This document shows, in pieces, positions 27,676-36,569 of a DNA stretch of 64,000 bases (position 1 is the first letter of the stretch; each line of letters begins with the position of its first letter). Made by a program: the position numbers and the translations under genes. This DNA comes from Pyxidicoccus sp. MSG2 (GTDB lineage: Bacteria; Myxococcota; Myxococcia; Myxococcales; Myxococcaceae), in contig NZ_JAPNKC010000001.1 in NCBI RefSeq assembly GCF_026626705.1, positions 5,332,001 to 5,396,000 on the forward strand, given 5' to 3'. The notes under the pieces were generated by a model. That model was not told the origin of the DNA. It saw only the letters and a list, made by a program, of their open reading frames with translations, and did not search any database.

Positions 27676-29510
27676 CACCCACCCCCATTCCGGTACCGGC
27701 GTTCCTCCACCATGTGCAGCATGTGCGCCGTGCCCACCACGCGGAGCACGCCGCCGGAGATCTCCGCCTGGATGGCGCCACACAGCTGCTTGCCATCCGG
27801 ACCCAGCGCCTCATCCCCCACGCGCAGCAGGTCCTCGTCCATCAACTTCCGCAGCATCCCGTCCCGCTCCAGCTTGCGCGTCGGGCTCCGGTCCGACGTG
27901 AGCAGCACCCGCACCCGCCGCGTCTCGCAGTCGATGACGAGCGTCGTGCCGAAGGTCACCTGTCTCAAGTCCGGCAGCTCTCCACCGGGCACCTCGTCGG
28001 GCTCATCCACCTTCCAGGAGACCTTGAAGATGCACTCGGTGACGCGCTTCTTCGCGTGCTCACCGCCCGCATAGGACAGCTTCTTCACCACCAGCCTCGG
28101 CGCGATGTGGAACGAGCGTCCCCTCGGGATGTGCAGGAAACCGCGGTGCCGGTTGGCGAAGTCGTAGGCGGCCCAGTCACTCTTCGCCAGCGTGTCCAGG
28201 TCCACCCGCGACAGGGCGGGATGCTTGAAGCCGGTTCGCACGCGCAGCTCGCTCGGATGTTTCACGATGCCCCTGCGCACGAACTCCTGGCACAGCCACA
28301 CGCGCGGCTCGCCGCTGTCCGGATGCGCGGCCTCGTCCGCGGCGAGGATGGCCCGCCCCAGGTCCGCGAACGACACCTCTCCCGGCGGCAGGTAGTCCAG
28401 CCCCCGGTACAGGCTCCGCTTGAAGCGCGAAGTGGCCACCGCCAGCGCCTTGCCGGAGACACGCCTTCGCGCCTCCTGCCATGCGTCATCGGCCACGAAG
28501 CCCTGGTGTGCCAGCGGTGGCTCGGGTGCGTCTACCGGTGTCTGCCGCGCCGTCTCCGTCGGAGCCACCAGGGACGTGCGCGCCTGGTGCTTGCGCGCGA
28601 ACTCGTCCTTGAGCGCTTCGTGCAGCCTCAGCAGGACCGAGTAGAGCGCGCCGGAGAGCACCTCGCTCAGCGCGTGCGGCTCCAGTGAGGTGACGACGTC
28701 CTCCGACTTCCCTCCGTCGATGGGCTTCAGTGTCTTCTGGTTGAGCAGGTCGCGAAGGTGGCCCTTGTGTCCCAGCGCCTGACCGAACTGCTCGCCAATG
28801 GCGCTGAACGCGCCGGAGCTGGCGATGCTGCCTCCCTGCGTCCGCAGCACCTGCCGCACGAGCGGCTTGCACCGGAAGGCGGCGAGCGCCGCGGTGAGGT
28901 CCGCCACCGCCTCGTGCAGCGCGAGCGCCTGGGGCGACAGCGCGTGGTACAGGTCCGGGAGGATGCCATCCAGCACCGCGTGCGCCGTCTCGTGCGCGAT
29001 GATGTCCTGCGAGTGGCAGGTATAGACGCGCTCCTCCCCGCGTCCGCTCAGCAGCGGGTGGCGGAAGTAGAAGAACTGCAGGGAGCGGGACTCGCGCTGG
29101 TAGAAGGCGTTCGCCCACTCGCCCGCCTGGGGCACGACGAGCAATTGCGAGCCCTCGAAGGCCCAGCACACCTTGCGGCCGAGCGCATCGTCCTCCTCGA
29201 ACATCTCCAGCGTCCGGAGCACCGCGCCGAAGACGCTCACCTGGATGACGTCCGGTGCGTCCAGTTGCTCGGGGTCCTTCAGGAGGAACGTCCCCGGCGT
29301 GCCCTCCCGCTCGGGGGGTTGGAAGCGAGCGCCCCGCCTCAGCCGGCCGGTGCGCGCGTCCAAATCCAGCACCGCCACGCGCGGCGACACGGGCCCGTCC
29401 AGCACCACGTCCTCGCTTCGTAGATGGACCCACTCCATCAGGGGAATGCTCCGCTCACCGGCGGCGACCGGGTCCTGCACGAGCACCGGAATGCGGATGT
29501 CGACGGCCAT
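27675..29510 (-). CDS. Putative M4-like (gluzincin) metallopeptidase
   Basis: A 611-residue cytoplasmic-looking protein without a signal peptide (start MAVDIRIPVLVQ). Residues 167-210 hold IIAHETAHAVLDGILPDLYH then ALALHEAVADLTAAL: the HExxH zinc motif (H173, E174, H177) followed 23 residues later by HEAVAD (E200), the spacing and NExxxD-like look of thermolysin-type gluzincins. The upstream FYFRHPLLSGRGEERVYTC strand would be the peptide-binding edge. The C-terminal 150 residues are beta-rich (VTFGTTLVIDCETRRVRVLL). It is translationally coupled to the MBL-fold gene. No propeptide is visible, so an intracellular or contact-delivered role is possible. Confidence 0.65.
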   Translation of the reverse strand: MAVDIRIPVLVQDPVAAGERSIPLMEWVHLRSEDVVLDGPVSPRVAVLDLDARTGRLRRGARFQPPEREGTPGTFLLKDPEQLDAPDVIQVSVFGAVLRTLEMFEEDDALGRKVCWAFEGSQLLVVPQAGEWANAFYQRESRSLQFFYFRHPLLSGRGEERVYTCHSQDIIAHETAHAVLDGILPDLYHALSPQALALHEAVADLTAALAAFRCKPLVRQVLRTQGGSIASSGAFSAIGEQFGQALGHKGHLRDLLNQKTLKPIDGGKSEDVVTSLEPHALSEVLSGALYSVLLRLHEALKDEFARKHQARTSLVAPTETARQTPVDAPEPPLAHQGFVADDAWQEARRRVSGKALAVATSRFKRSLYRGLDYLPPGEVSFADLGRAILAADEAAHPDSGEPRVWLCQEFVRRGIVKHPSELRVRTGFKHPALSRVDLDTLAKSDWAAYDFANRHRGFLHIPRGRSFHIAPRLVVKKLSYAGGEHAKKRVTECIFKVSWKVDEPDEVPGGELPDLRQVTFGTTLVIDCETRRVRVLLTSDRSPTRKLERDGMLRKLMDEDLLRVGDEALGPDGKQLCGAIQAEISGGVLRVVGTAHMLHMVEERRYRNGGG

Positions 29511-29634
29511 GCCCTTCCCCCACGCGTGATTCCTCACCGGGTGGAGGCATGGTCCGCAGGATGTGATGGGCGAGCCGGCCAGGGGGCCCGCTCGACGGCA
29601 GCCTGGAGACCGCTGCTATGGTGCTGCACCCATC

Positions 29635-30159
29635 ATGAAGCCACTGCTCCTGTCGGTGCTTTCCACCATCGCCGTCATCCTCGGCGTCGTCGGCCTGGGC
29701 GTCCTGGTCTGGGGATTCCTCCGGATGCGGCAGACCGCGCGGACGAAGAACTGGCCCACCACCCAGGGCACCATCCGCTCCTCCACCGTCACCTCGCGCG
29801 AGGCACCCTCGCTGAAGCAGGAGGAGAGCTACGACGACGACGCCCCGAAGCCCAAGCCCCAGGTCCTCTACCGCCCACGGGTGGAATACACCTACACGGT
29901 GGACGGGCAGAGCTACACGGGCACGGCCCTGGGCCGGGACGTGGTGGAGGTCAGCAGCCAGCAGCACGCGCAGACGCACGCGGCGCGTTACGTCCCCCGC
30001 GCGCCCGTCACCGTCTTCTATGACCCGAACGACCCGGGCCAGGCCCTGCTCGAGCCCGGGGTCCAGGCTGCCTCATGGGCCATCCCCGGTGCCGGCGCCG
30101 CCGGCATCATCGTCTCCACCGCCTTCTACTTCTTCATCCGCTGGTTCAGCGGCCGCTGA
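29635..30159 (+). CDS. DUF3592 membrane protein
   Basis: A 174-residue protein with a transmembrane segment at each end (LSTIAVILGVVGLGVLVWGF and IPGAGAAGIIVSTAFYFFIR) flanking a soluble beta-rich domain. That domain has the DUF3592 pattern: W-x-x-x-x-G-x-I near the start (NWPTTQGTIRSSTVTS), PRVEYTYTVDGQSYTGTALG, and APVTVFYDPNDPGQALLEPG. ATG 29635 places the first helix at the N terminus; the longer frame upstream has no support. Family function is unknown. It is divergent from the peptidase operon. Confidence 0.85.
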   Translation: MKPLLLSVLSTIAVILGVVGLGVLVWGFLRMRQTARTKNWPTTQGTIRSSTVTSREAPSLKQEESYDDDAPKPKPQVLYRPRVEYTYTVDGQSYTGTALGRDVVEVSSQQHAQTHAARYVPRAPVTVFYDPNDPGQALLEPGVQAASWAIPGAGAAGIIVSTAFYFFIRWFSGR

Positions 30160-30162
30160 CCG

Positions 30163-30190
30163 CCCCGGATGGGTGGGTGCGCACCCGGGG
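30163..30190 (+). terminator. Inverted repeats after the DUF3592 gene
   Basis: The palindrome GGGTGCGCACCC (30175-30186) is nested in CCCCGG (30163-30168) and CCGGGG (30185-30190), three bases after the stop. Only one of the two pairings can form fully. A weak intrinsic terminator is plausible but has no T-run. Confidence 0.3.
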
Positions 30191-30285
30191 GGTGGAGATC
30201 CAAAAGATCCAGCCCCACGCAACCCCGCGCTACATCCCACCGACAATCGCTCAAGCTTTAATTTCCTGACCTCGGAGCGTCCCCC

Positions 30286-31233
30286 ATGTCCACCAAGAGC
30301 CTGCAAGGCTTCAACTTCCTCGGGCTGTCGAAGGCCTTCAAGCAGCCGGAAATCGCCAAGCAGCCCCAGAAGAACCAGGTGGCGACGCAGCCGGACAAGA
30401 AGAACACCCACATCGACGAGAACGGTCGCTACAAGAACAGCTTCCAGTCGTCGGGGCAGATCAACAAGAACTACAACAAGAGCTACTCGCGCGGCGACAC
30501 GAGCGACCTCTTCACCCCCAATGCCAACCAGGGCAAGTTGGGCAAGCTGGCCGGGAAGCTCCCGGGCGTGACGCTGACCGAGGGCTCCTTCGACAAGAGC
30601 GTCGTGGGCTACGGCAAGGCCGGCAGCTTCGGCAGCCCCGGTAGCATCGCCCAGGGTCAGGGCAGCTTCACGGTGGGCGAGCTGTCCGCGAGCGGCAGCG
30701 GCAAGGTCTCCTTCGAGGGTGGCGCGCTCAAGGCCGTCGGTGACATCAAGGCCAGCGCCACGCTGCTGCACGCGCAGGGCAACGTCCGCGTCGGCAAGGG
30801 CGACTACAACCTGCAGGCCTCGGGTGAGGCGTACGTCGGCGCCCAGGCCAAGGCCCACGGCGAGCTGACCATCGACCCGGCCAAGGGCATCTACGCGGCG
30901 AAGATTGGTGGCGACGCCTTCGTCGGCGCCCGTGCCGGTGTGGAGGCGCAGGCCAACCTGGGCAAGTTCGGCAGCGTCGGTGGCCGCGCCGAGGCGTGGG
31001 CGGGCGCGGGTGTCGCGTTCAACGCCGAGCTCGGCTTCAAGAACGGCCGCCTCAAGGCCCGCTTCGACATCGGCGCGGCGCTCGGCGTGGGCTTCAAGCT
31101 GGGCTTCAACGTCGACATCGACCTCAAGGGCATCAAGGACACCGTCAAGAAGGTCATCGAGAAGCCCGTCGAAATCGTGAAGGACGTTGCCAAGAGCGTC
31201 GGCAACGCGCTGAAGAAGCTGAAGTTCTGGTAG
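30286..31233 (+). CDS. Ala/Gly-rich stalk protein with cationic amphipathic tail
   Basis: A 315-residue protein of no family I can name. Residues 1-95 are polar and Lys/Asn-rich (YKNSFQSSGQINKNYNKSYS). Residues 105-275 are an alternating small-residue stalk with recurrent short units such as GEAYVGAQAKAHGELTI, GGDAFVGARAGVEAQANLGK and GGRAEAWAGAGVAFNAELGF, like the beta-rich stalks of some bacterial secreted toxins. The last 35 residues are strongly amphipathic and basic (GIKDTVKKVIEKPVEIVKDV then AKSVGNALKKLKFW), resembling a membrane-active helix. No signal peptide or toxin catalytic motif is seen. It is monocistronic with a strong terminator, which suggests high expression. Confidence 0.65.
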   Translation: MSTKSLQGFNFLGLSKAFKQPEIAKQPQKNQVATQPDKKNTHIDENGRYKNSFQSSGQINKNYNKSYSRGDTSDLFTPNANQGKLGKLAGKLPGVTLTEGSFDKSVVGYGKAGSFGSPGSIAQGQGSFTVGELSASGSGKVSFEGGALKAVGDIKASATLLHAQGNVRVGKGDYNLQASGEAYVGAQAKAHGELTIDPAKGIYAAKIGGDAFVGARAGVEAQANLGKFGSVGGRAEAWAGAGVAFNAELGFKNGRLKARFDIGAALGVGFKLGFNVDIDLKGIKDTVKKVIEKPVEIVKDVAKSVGNALKKLKFW

Positions 31234-31259
31234 CGCTCCGCTCCAGCTCCCACACCCCC

Positions 31260-31315
31260 GGGCGCGAGTCGTCCGTGGTGCTCCCAAGCACCACGGGGCT
31301 CGCGCCCTCTGTTTT
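31260..31315 (+). terminator. Strong intrinsic terminator
   Basis: GGGCGCGAG (31260-31268) pairs with CTCGCGCCC (31299-31307), and CCGTGGTG (31273-31280) pairs with CACCACGG (31289-31296), closed by a CTCCCAAG loop and followed by TCTGTTTTC. This long two-part stem with a T-tract is the best Rho-independent terminator in the window and ends the stalk-protein gene. Confidence 0.9.
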
Positions 31316-31350
31316 CAGGGCCACCCCCTCCCCTGGCATACTCTCCCGCC

Positions 31351-32544
31351 ATGACCACCCAGAGCATGCAGGCGCTGTTGAAGGCCGGCGAGGTCGACAA
31401 GGCCCGGGCACTCGCGGAGAGCGCCCTCAAGCAGAACAAGGACGACCGGGGCGCGCTGCTGACGCTCGCCAAGCTGGCATCGGTGGACGGTGACTGGGCG
31501 CGCGCGGAGGAGTTGCTCCAGCGCGCCACCAAGGGCGGCGTGGAGGACGCGGACTCGCGCCTGGTGAAGGCCGCGCTGGCCACGGAGCGCGGTGACACCG
31601 ACGGCGCCCAGGCTCTCTACACGCAGGTCATCCGCGAGGCGAAGCCCCCGCGCGCCGAGGCGCACTTCGGCCTGGGCTACCTGCTGGCCGCGAAGGAGGA
31701 CTTCGCCGGGGCCCGCAAGGCCTTCGAGAAGGCCGTGGAGCTGGAGCCGGAGATGGCGGCGTACCGCTTCCACCTGGCCCGCATCCTCCTGGCCCTGGAG
31801 GAGCTGAAGCTCGCGCTGCCGCAGTTGGAGAAGTCGCTGGAGCTCAACCCGCTCAACCCGCCCACCTACGTCATCTGGAGCGTGGTGCTGCAGCAGTTGG
31901 GGGAGATGGAGACGGCGGAGAACCTGCTGCGCCAGGGCCTGAAGCTGATTCCGGACCACCCGGAGCTGCTCAACCAGCTGGGCGCGGTGCTCGCGGCGCG
32001 CGGCAACGTGGCCGAGTCGTTCAGCCTCGCCAAGCGCCTGGCCGTGCAGTTCCCCGACGACGCGTCGATGCAGGGCAACCTGGCGCGGATGATGATGGCC
32101 ACCGGGCACCGCCAGGAGGCACTGGACGTGTGCCGCAGCCTCGCGCACCGCGGGCTGTCCACGGCGCAGACGAAGTCCATCGAGGCCATGGTGCTGGAGT
32201 CCATGGAGCCGCCCGACGTCGAGGGCGCGGTGACGGCCTGGCGCGAGGCGATGGACCTGGACCCGGACGACTGGGCCTGCGCCAACAACCTGGGCAACCT
32301 CCTGATGCGCTGGGAGGAGGGCAACGCCGACGAGCGCCTCACCGCCGCCTCGGAGATTCTCATGGAGGCGATCCGCCGCGCACCCTCGCGCGCGGAGCCG
32401 CTGCTCAACCTGGCCCTCGTCACCGCGCGCAAGGGTGAAACGTTGAAGGCGAAGGCGATGGCCCGCCAGGTGCTCAAGATGGCCCCCGCCGGCGAGAAGG
32501 AGCTCCGCGAGCAGGCGGAGCGGCTCATCAAGACGCTGGGCTGA
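31351..32544 (+). CDS. Tetratricopeptide-repeat protein
   Basis: A 397-residue soluble helical-repeat protein with about nine TPR-like units, for example AEAHFGLGYLLAAKEDFAGA with RKAFEKAVELEP, AAYRFHLARILLALEELKLA, and WACANNLGNLLMRWEEGNAD. There is no signal peptide and no fused enzyme domain. TPR proteins act as scaffolds; the partner cannot be told from this sequence. It is bounded by terminators on both sides, so it is probably transcribed alone. Confidence 0.85.
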   Translation: MTTQSMQALLKAGEVDKARALAESALKQNKDDRGALLTLAKLASVDGDWARAEELLQRATKGGVEDADSRLVKAALATERGDTDGAQALYTQVIREAKPPRAEAHFGLGYLLAAKEDFAGARKAFEKAVELEPEMAAYRFHLARILLALEELKLALPQLEKSLELNPLNPPTYVIWSVVLQQLGEMETAENLLRQGLKLIPDHPELLNQLGAVLAARGNVAESFSLAKRLAVQFPDDASMQGNLARMMMATGHRQEALDVCRSLAHRGLSTAQTKSIEAMVLESMEPPDVEGAVTAWREAMDLDPDDWACANNLGNLLMRWEEGNADERLTAASEILMEAIRRAPSRAEPLLNLALVTARKGETLKAKAMARQVLKMAPAGEKELREQAERLIKTLG

Positions 32545-32555
32545 GCTTCACCCCG

Positions 32556-32579
32556 GAGGGAGGCACCCCGGCCTCCCTC
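32556..32579. terminator. Bidirectional terminator between convergent genes
   Basis: GAGGGAGGC (32556-32564) and GCCTCCCTC (32571-32579) form a perfect 9-bp stem with a 6-base loop. It exactly fills the gap between the TPR gene's stop and the stop of the convergent lipoprotein gene at 32580, so it can serve both. Confidence 0.75.
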
Positions 32580-34757
32580 TCAGCGCACCCGGTTCTCATG
32601 GTGGCCGTGCCCCGGCCCACCGAAGGTGCCCGGCCACGGCTCGTTCGCGGGCAGCAGTCCGGGCATGGAGAAGCGCAGGAAGCGCGCCTGGCTGTAGGCG
32701 AACGGAGGGTCGCACTCGCCGCAGGTGGAGGCACCCTCCATCATCATCAGCGCCCCCGGTGCCAGCTCCAGCAACTGCGGCACCGTGCGCGGCGTGTACG
32801 CGAGGGAGCACTGGAAGGCCTCGCTCCCGTCCTTCGCATTCACGCCCACCAGCAGCCGCTGGTTGTTGCCCGTCGCGGTGGTGAGCACCAGGGTGTCCGG
32901 CGGCAGGCCCTCACCCACCGGCCACGAGGCCAGCCGCAGCTCCTTCGTGCCCAGGCTCTGTCCGGACTTCAGCGTGTACGTCCACGCCGGGCCCAGCGCC
33001 GGCAACCCGTAGCCCTTCAACTCCGTCACGGTGGCGGCTCCACCACCGGGGTTCAGCGAGGTGCCCGGCGCGCTCGGCACCACCACCTCGCGGGTGGCCA
33101 CCAGGCGGCCGAACTCCTGGGGAAGGGAGCCCAGGGGCGCGCCGTCCACCGTGCTCAGCGCCTGCGTGCCGCGCTCGGGCATCAGCAGCCCGTTCACCAC
33201 CGCCAGCTCGCCGGCGCGGAAGGACTCCAGCTTCTTCCAGCGCGGCACCCCGTCCGAGGAGAACGCCATCATCAGCGTGGGCGCCCCCGCCTGCAGCGGG
33301 GCTCCCACGTTCGTCGTCTTGGAGAAGGCCACGTACAAGTCCCCCACCACGTCCGACGCGAGGCCGAAGGGGTGCGGGTGGTTGCACTCGGCCAGGAGCG
33401 GGTCCGTCAATTCCTGCGCGGACACCATGCGGCCGAAGGCATCCAGCACCACCAGGAAGTACATGCGGCACAGCGTGTCGCGGGGCTGCCCGGCGGGGTA
33501 GGCCTCGAAGAGGGCGGCCAGCCGGTCCGGCGCCATCACCGCCAGCCGCGCCAGGAAGAGCGTCAGCGTCTTCTGCGCGAAGTCCGGCCGTGCCTGGGCC
33601 AGCGTGAAGGTCCACCGCGGCGCGCCCGTGGAGCGCTCCAGCAGCGACACCGTGCCGTCCTGCGGCAGGTCCATGCACAGCAGCCGGTCATTCCACAGCA
33701 TGCAGCGCCGCGCCGAATCGGAAGAGCGCACCGGACTCTTGCCCGTCACGTCCAGCACCGGCGCGGCGTAGAAGCCCGACAGCGTCACGTCGCCCTCGGG
33801 CCCCACCAGCATGTCGTGCAGGCCCTGACCCTCGGCCCGCGCGTCGTAGCTCCAGTCCGCCGCCAGCTGTATCGCTTCGGGGCGCTCGCACACCGGGCCG
33901 TTGCAGCGGCCCTCGCCCTGGCACGGGCTGGCGTTCGCACACACGAAGCCGTCCGGCAAATCGCGACGCGCGCACCGGCCCTCCACGCACACGTCCGCGG
34001 CGTCACACCCGCGCGCCGAGCCGCAGAAGGTGCCATCCGGCGCGGGCGCCAGACCGCAGCCCTTCACCGGGTCGCACGTGCCCACCCTGCACTTCCCGTC
34101 CCCCGGGCATGGCGGCGCCGGCACCGTCTGGCAGCCGTCCAGCGCGTGGCACACGTCCGTGGTGCAGGCGTTGCCGTCGTCGCACACGCGCTCGCTGCCC
34201 TTGCACCGGCCCGCCTGGCAGGTGGCGTCGGTGAGACACGCGTTGCCCGGGTCGCACGCGGTGCCGTCCGGCAGCACCGTCTCCACGCACTGCTCGGTGT
34301 TCACGTCGAAGGTGGCCGTGGTGCACGTCACCGGCGTGAAGCAGTCCGGAATCGGCTTCGCCTCGGCCACGAGCACCAGGTCCACGCGACCGCCGTCGGA
34401 AGCCGTGCCCGTCACCGTGACTTCGTACGTGCCCACCGCGGACGGCGAGAAGCGCAGGCGCACCGGCACCTCGCCCGTCTCCACGCGCACGGGCAGCACG
34501 TCCATCAGCAAGAAGGGCGTCGTCACCTCCGTCCAGGTGACGTCCAGCGGCGCGCGGCCGCCATTCACGACCCGCACCTCGGCCTCGCGCATGGTGCCGG
34601 GGTACGCGGCGGGGAACTCCACGCGCTCCTGGGACAGCCGCAGCCGCCCCACGGCGCCGACCAATGGCTTCTCCCGGCAGGCCAGGCCCGCCCCGAGCAC
34701 CACCGCCAGCAGGATGACCGCCCGCCCCACCCCGCCTGCTCTCGTCGCGCGCGCCAT
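32580..34757 (-). CDS. Large lipoprotein: ASH-like, Cys-rich and beta-propeller domains
   Basis: A 725-residue surface lipoprotein. The signal peptide ends in GAGLAC, the lipobox, with Cys26. Residues 38-145 form an ASH/HYDIN-like beta-sandwich (RVEFPAAYPGTMREAEVRVV then NGGRAPLDVTW; LRFSPSAVGTYEVTVTG). Residues 150-300 are a run of about ten disulfide-type units (CDDGNACTTDVCHALDGC and similar). The rest, about 310-725, is a propeller-like region with recurring D-G and W/F strands (APRWTFTLAQA, GPAWTYTLKSGQSLG). It probably displays or binds something at the cell surface. I start at MARATRAGG because it gives a proper lipoprotein signal; the longer frame does not. Confidence 0.75.
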   Translation of the reverse strand: MARATRAGGVGRAVILLAVVLGAGLACREKPLVGAVGRLRLSQERVEFPAAYPGTMREAEVRVVNGGRAPLDVTWTEVTTPFLLMDVLPVRVETGEVPVRLRFSPSAVGTYEVTVTGTASDGGRVDLVLVAEAKPIPDCFTPVTCTTATFDVNTEQCVETVLPDGTACDPGNACLTDATCQAGRCKGSERVCDDGNACTTDVCHALDGCQTVPAPPCPGDGKCRVGTCDPVKGCGLAPAPDGTFCGSARGCDAADVCVEGRCARRDLPDGFVCANASPCQGEGRCNGPVCERPEAIQLAADWSYDARAEGQGLHDMLVGPEGDVTLSGFYAAPVLDVTGKSPVRSSDSARRCMLWNDRLLCMDLPQDGTVSLLERSTGAPRWTFTLAQARPDFAQKTLTLFLARLAVMAPDRLAALFEAYPAGQPRDTLCRMYFLVVLDAFGRMVSAQELTDPLLAECNHPHPFGLASDVVGDLYVAFSKTTNVGAPLQAGAPTLMMAFSSDGVPRWKKLESFRAGELAVVNGLLMPERGTQALSTVDGAPLGSLPQEFGRLVATREVVVPSAPGTSLNPGGGAATVTELKGYGLPALGPAWTYTLKSGQSLGTKELRLASWPVGEGLPPDTLVLTTATGNNQRLLVGVNAKDGSEAFQCSLAYTPRTVPQLLELAPGALMMMEGASTCGECDPPFAYSQARFLRFSMPGLLPANEPWPGTFGGPGHGHHENRVR

Positions 34758-34930
34758 GGGTGCCTCCCCGGAGAGGTCGCATATAACCCTCGCGAGGGAA
34801 GGATGCGAGGGGGGCACCCCGGAAGCTCCTCCGCTGTCGGCCAGCCACCCTCCCGTAACGACATGCGTTTCGGTTGCTGAACGGTGCACCCTGTAGACTG
34901 GGCACCGCCTCCCACCTGGAGCCGTCTCCA

Positions 34931-36028
34931 ATGTCCGCCCTTCGCTCCGCCTTCGCGCTCGCCATGCTCCTGCTACTGGCCGCGCCCGCCTCCCGCGCCG
35001 CGGAGGACGTGCCGCGCACCCTGGCCTTCCAGGGCCGCCTCGTGCGCGCGGACGGCACACCGGAGAACACGCCGCAGGACCTCACCTTCACCCTCTACGC
35101 CACGCCTGGCGGCGGCACGCCCCTGTGGCAGGAGCGCATGCCCTCCGTCCAGGTGACGAATGGCTATTACGCGGTGGTGCTCGGCTCCGCGCAGCCGCTG
35201 CGGTACGAGCTGACGGAGGGCAGCGCCCTGTTCCTCGGCGTCGCCATCACCGGCCAGTCGGAGCTCACCCCGCGCCTGCAGATGGCCTCCGTGCCCTTCG
35301 CCCTGCGCGCACAGGACAGCCGCCTCCTCGACGGCCGCGCCCCCGCCACCTTCGCCAACGCCAACCACGCCCACCCCGCCGCCACGCCCACCTCCGACGG
35401 CTTCCTGTCCGCCGACGACAAGGCGAAGCTGGACGAACCCGCGCCCACCTATGGCGACGGCCTCGCCGCCAGCGGCACGCCTCTCAACGTGCGCGTCGCC
35501 TTCACCACCTCCGGCGGGAACAATGGCACCTTGCGCACCGTCGCCCGTGGGGACCATGCCCACGCAGCGGCCACGACCACCACCGCCGGCTTCATGTCCC
35601 CCGCGGACAAGGCGAAGCTCGACACGCCGGCCCCCACCTTCGGGGACGGCTTGTCCGTCAGCGCCGGCACGCCGCCTACCGTGAGCGTCGCCTTCTCCAC
35701 CTCTGGTGGAAGCAACGGCACCTTGCGCACCGCCGCGCGCGCGGACCACTCGCACGCGAAGCCCGTGCTGGCATGCACGTACCGCCAGGCCTCGGCCAAT
35801 GACACGGGGGACAACCAGGCCTCCGTCGCGTGGTGCGCCAGCAACGAGCAGCTCAACGGAGGCGGCTGCGGCAACCTGGAGGGCCCTGGCGGCGTGGACT
35901 TCATGCCCGTGGGAGTCACGCTGGATAGCGGCGCGGTGTCCACGGGCGGCCCGGGCTACCGGTGCCGCAACAGCACCACGGGTGTGCCGGCGCCCACCGC
36001 CTACGCCATCTGCTGCCGCATCCCCTGA
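34931..36028 (+). CDS. Secreted protein with phage tail-fibre-like HxH/DKAKLD repeats
   Basis: A 365-residue exported protein: signal peptide 1-23 (FALAMLLLLAAPASRAAED), then a beta domain with TLAFQGRLVRADGTP and LFLGVAITGQSELTPRLQMA. From 144 come two 63-residue repeats: NHAHPAATPTSDGFLSADDK with AKLDEPAPTYGDGL, and DHAHAAATTTTAGFMSPADK with AKLDTPAPTFGDGL, each followed by SGG(N/S)NGTLRT. A third unit stops after DHSHAKP. The 'HxH...GFMSxxDKAKLD' module is known from phage tail fibres and short tail proteins. The end is a Cys-paired cap (CTYRQ, WCASNEQLNGGGCG, CCRIP). It is divergent from the ASH lipoprotein. Confidence 0.75.
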   Translation: MSALRSAFALAMLLLLAAPASRAAEDVPRTLAFQGRLVRADGTPENTPQDLTFTLYATPGGGTPLWQERMPSVQVTNGYYAVVLGSAQPLRYELTEGSALFLGVAITGQSELTPRLQMASVPFALRAQDSRLLDGRAPATFANANHAHPAATPTSDGFLSADDKAKLDEPAPTYGDGLAASGTPLNVRVAFTTSGGNNGTLRTVARGDHAHAAATTTTAGFMSPADKAKLDTPAPTFGDGLSVSAGTPPTVSVAFSTSGGSNGTLRTAARADHSHAKPVLACTYRQASANDTGDNQASVAWCASNEQLNGGGCGNLEGPGGVDFMPVGVTLDSGAVSTGGPGYRCRNSTTGVPAPTAYAICCRIP

Positions 36029-36246
36029 GGCACTCCAGGGCAGGGCGCGCGCCCACGGGAAGACAGGCTCCCCGCGAGAAGTGCTCGAGAAACCCTCCCA
36101 CCTGGAGCCACAGCGGGGACTTCAAAGAGTTCAGGGCTGTGCCTGGATGTACCAGTGATTTTTTCATGTGAGTCCATGCCGAGCCTCCGCAACCGCGCGG
36201 AATGGCTGGACTGCACGGGGGTACGGTTCTGGCAATCGGGCGGGGC

Positions 36247-36540
36247 ATGATCTCCGCCGACTCCGCTGGCACGTCACAGTCGTCGCAGGCCTTCACCGTG
36301 CTCATCCCACGTGGACTGCAGGCCACGGTGGATGGGTTGCCGTCGGAGGCCCGGCAGGAACTGCTGGCTGAGTTGTTCCGCATGGCCGCACTTGCACACC
36401 AGGAGCGGAACCTGCTCCCTTCCTCGGCGCCGTACACGCTGCGGCTGGACCTGGCGGGCTGCCACGTGAGCGTGGAGCTGGACCCGGCGCGCTCGCGCCT
36501 CACGCTCGCCGGGCTCGTCCGCGCCCGCGCACTGGCTTGA
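36247..36540 (+). CDS. Small hypothetical protein
   Basis: About 97 residues from ATG 36247 (an upstream ATG at 36202 would add 15). It has a helical first half (GLPSEARQELLAELFRMAAL) and a short beta end (TLRLDLAGCHVSVELDPARS). No family is recognised. It sits 29 bases before a second small gene on the same strand. Coding bias fits a real gene, but an expressed product is not certain. Confidence 0.5.
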   Translation: MISADSAGTSQSSQAFTVLIPRGLQATVDGLPSEARQELLAELFRMAALAHQERNLLPSSAPYTLRLDLAGCHVSVELDPARSRLTLAGLVRARALA

Positions 36541-36569
36541 GCCCGGTGGCACGCGACGGGTTGCGATAG

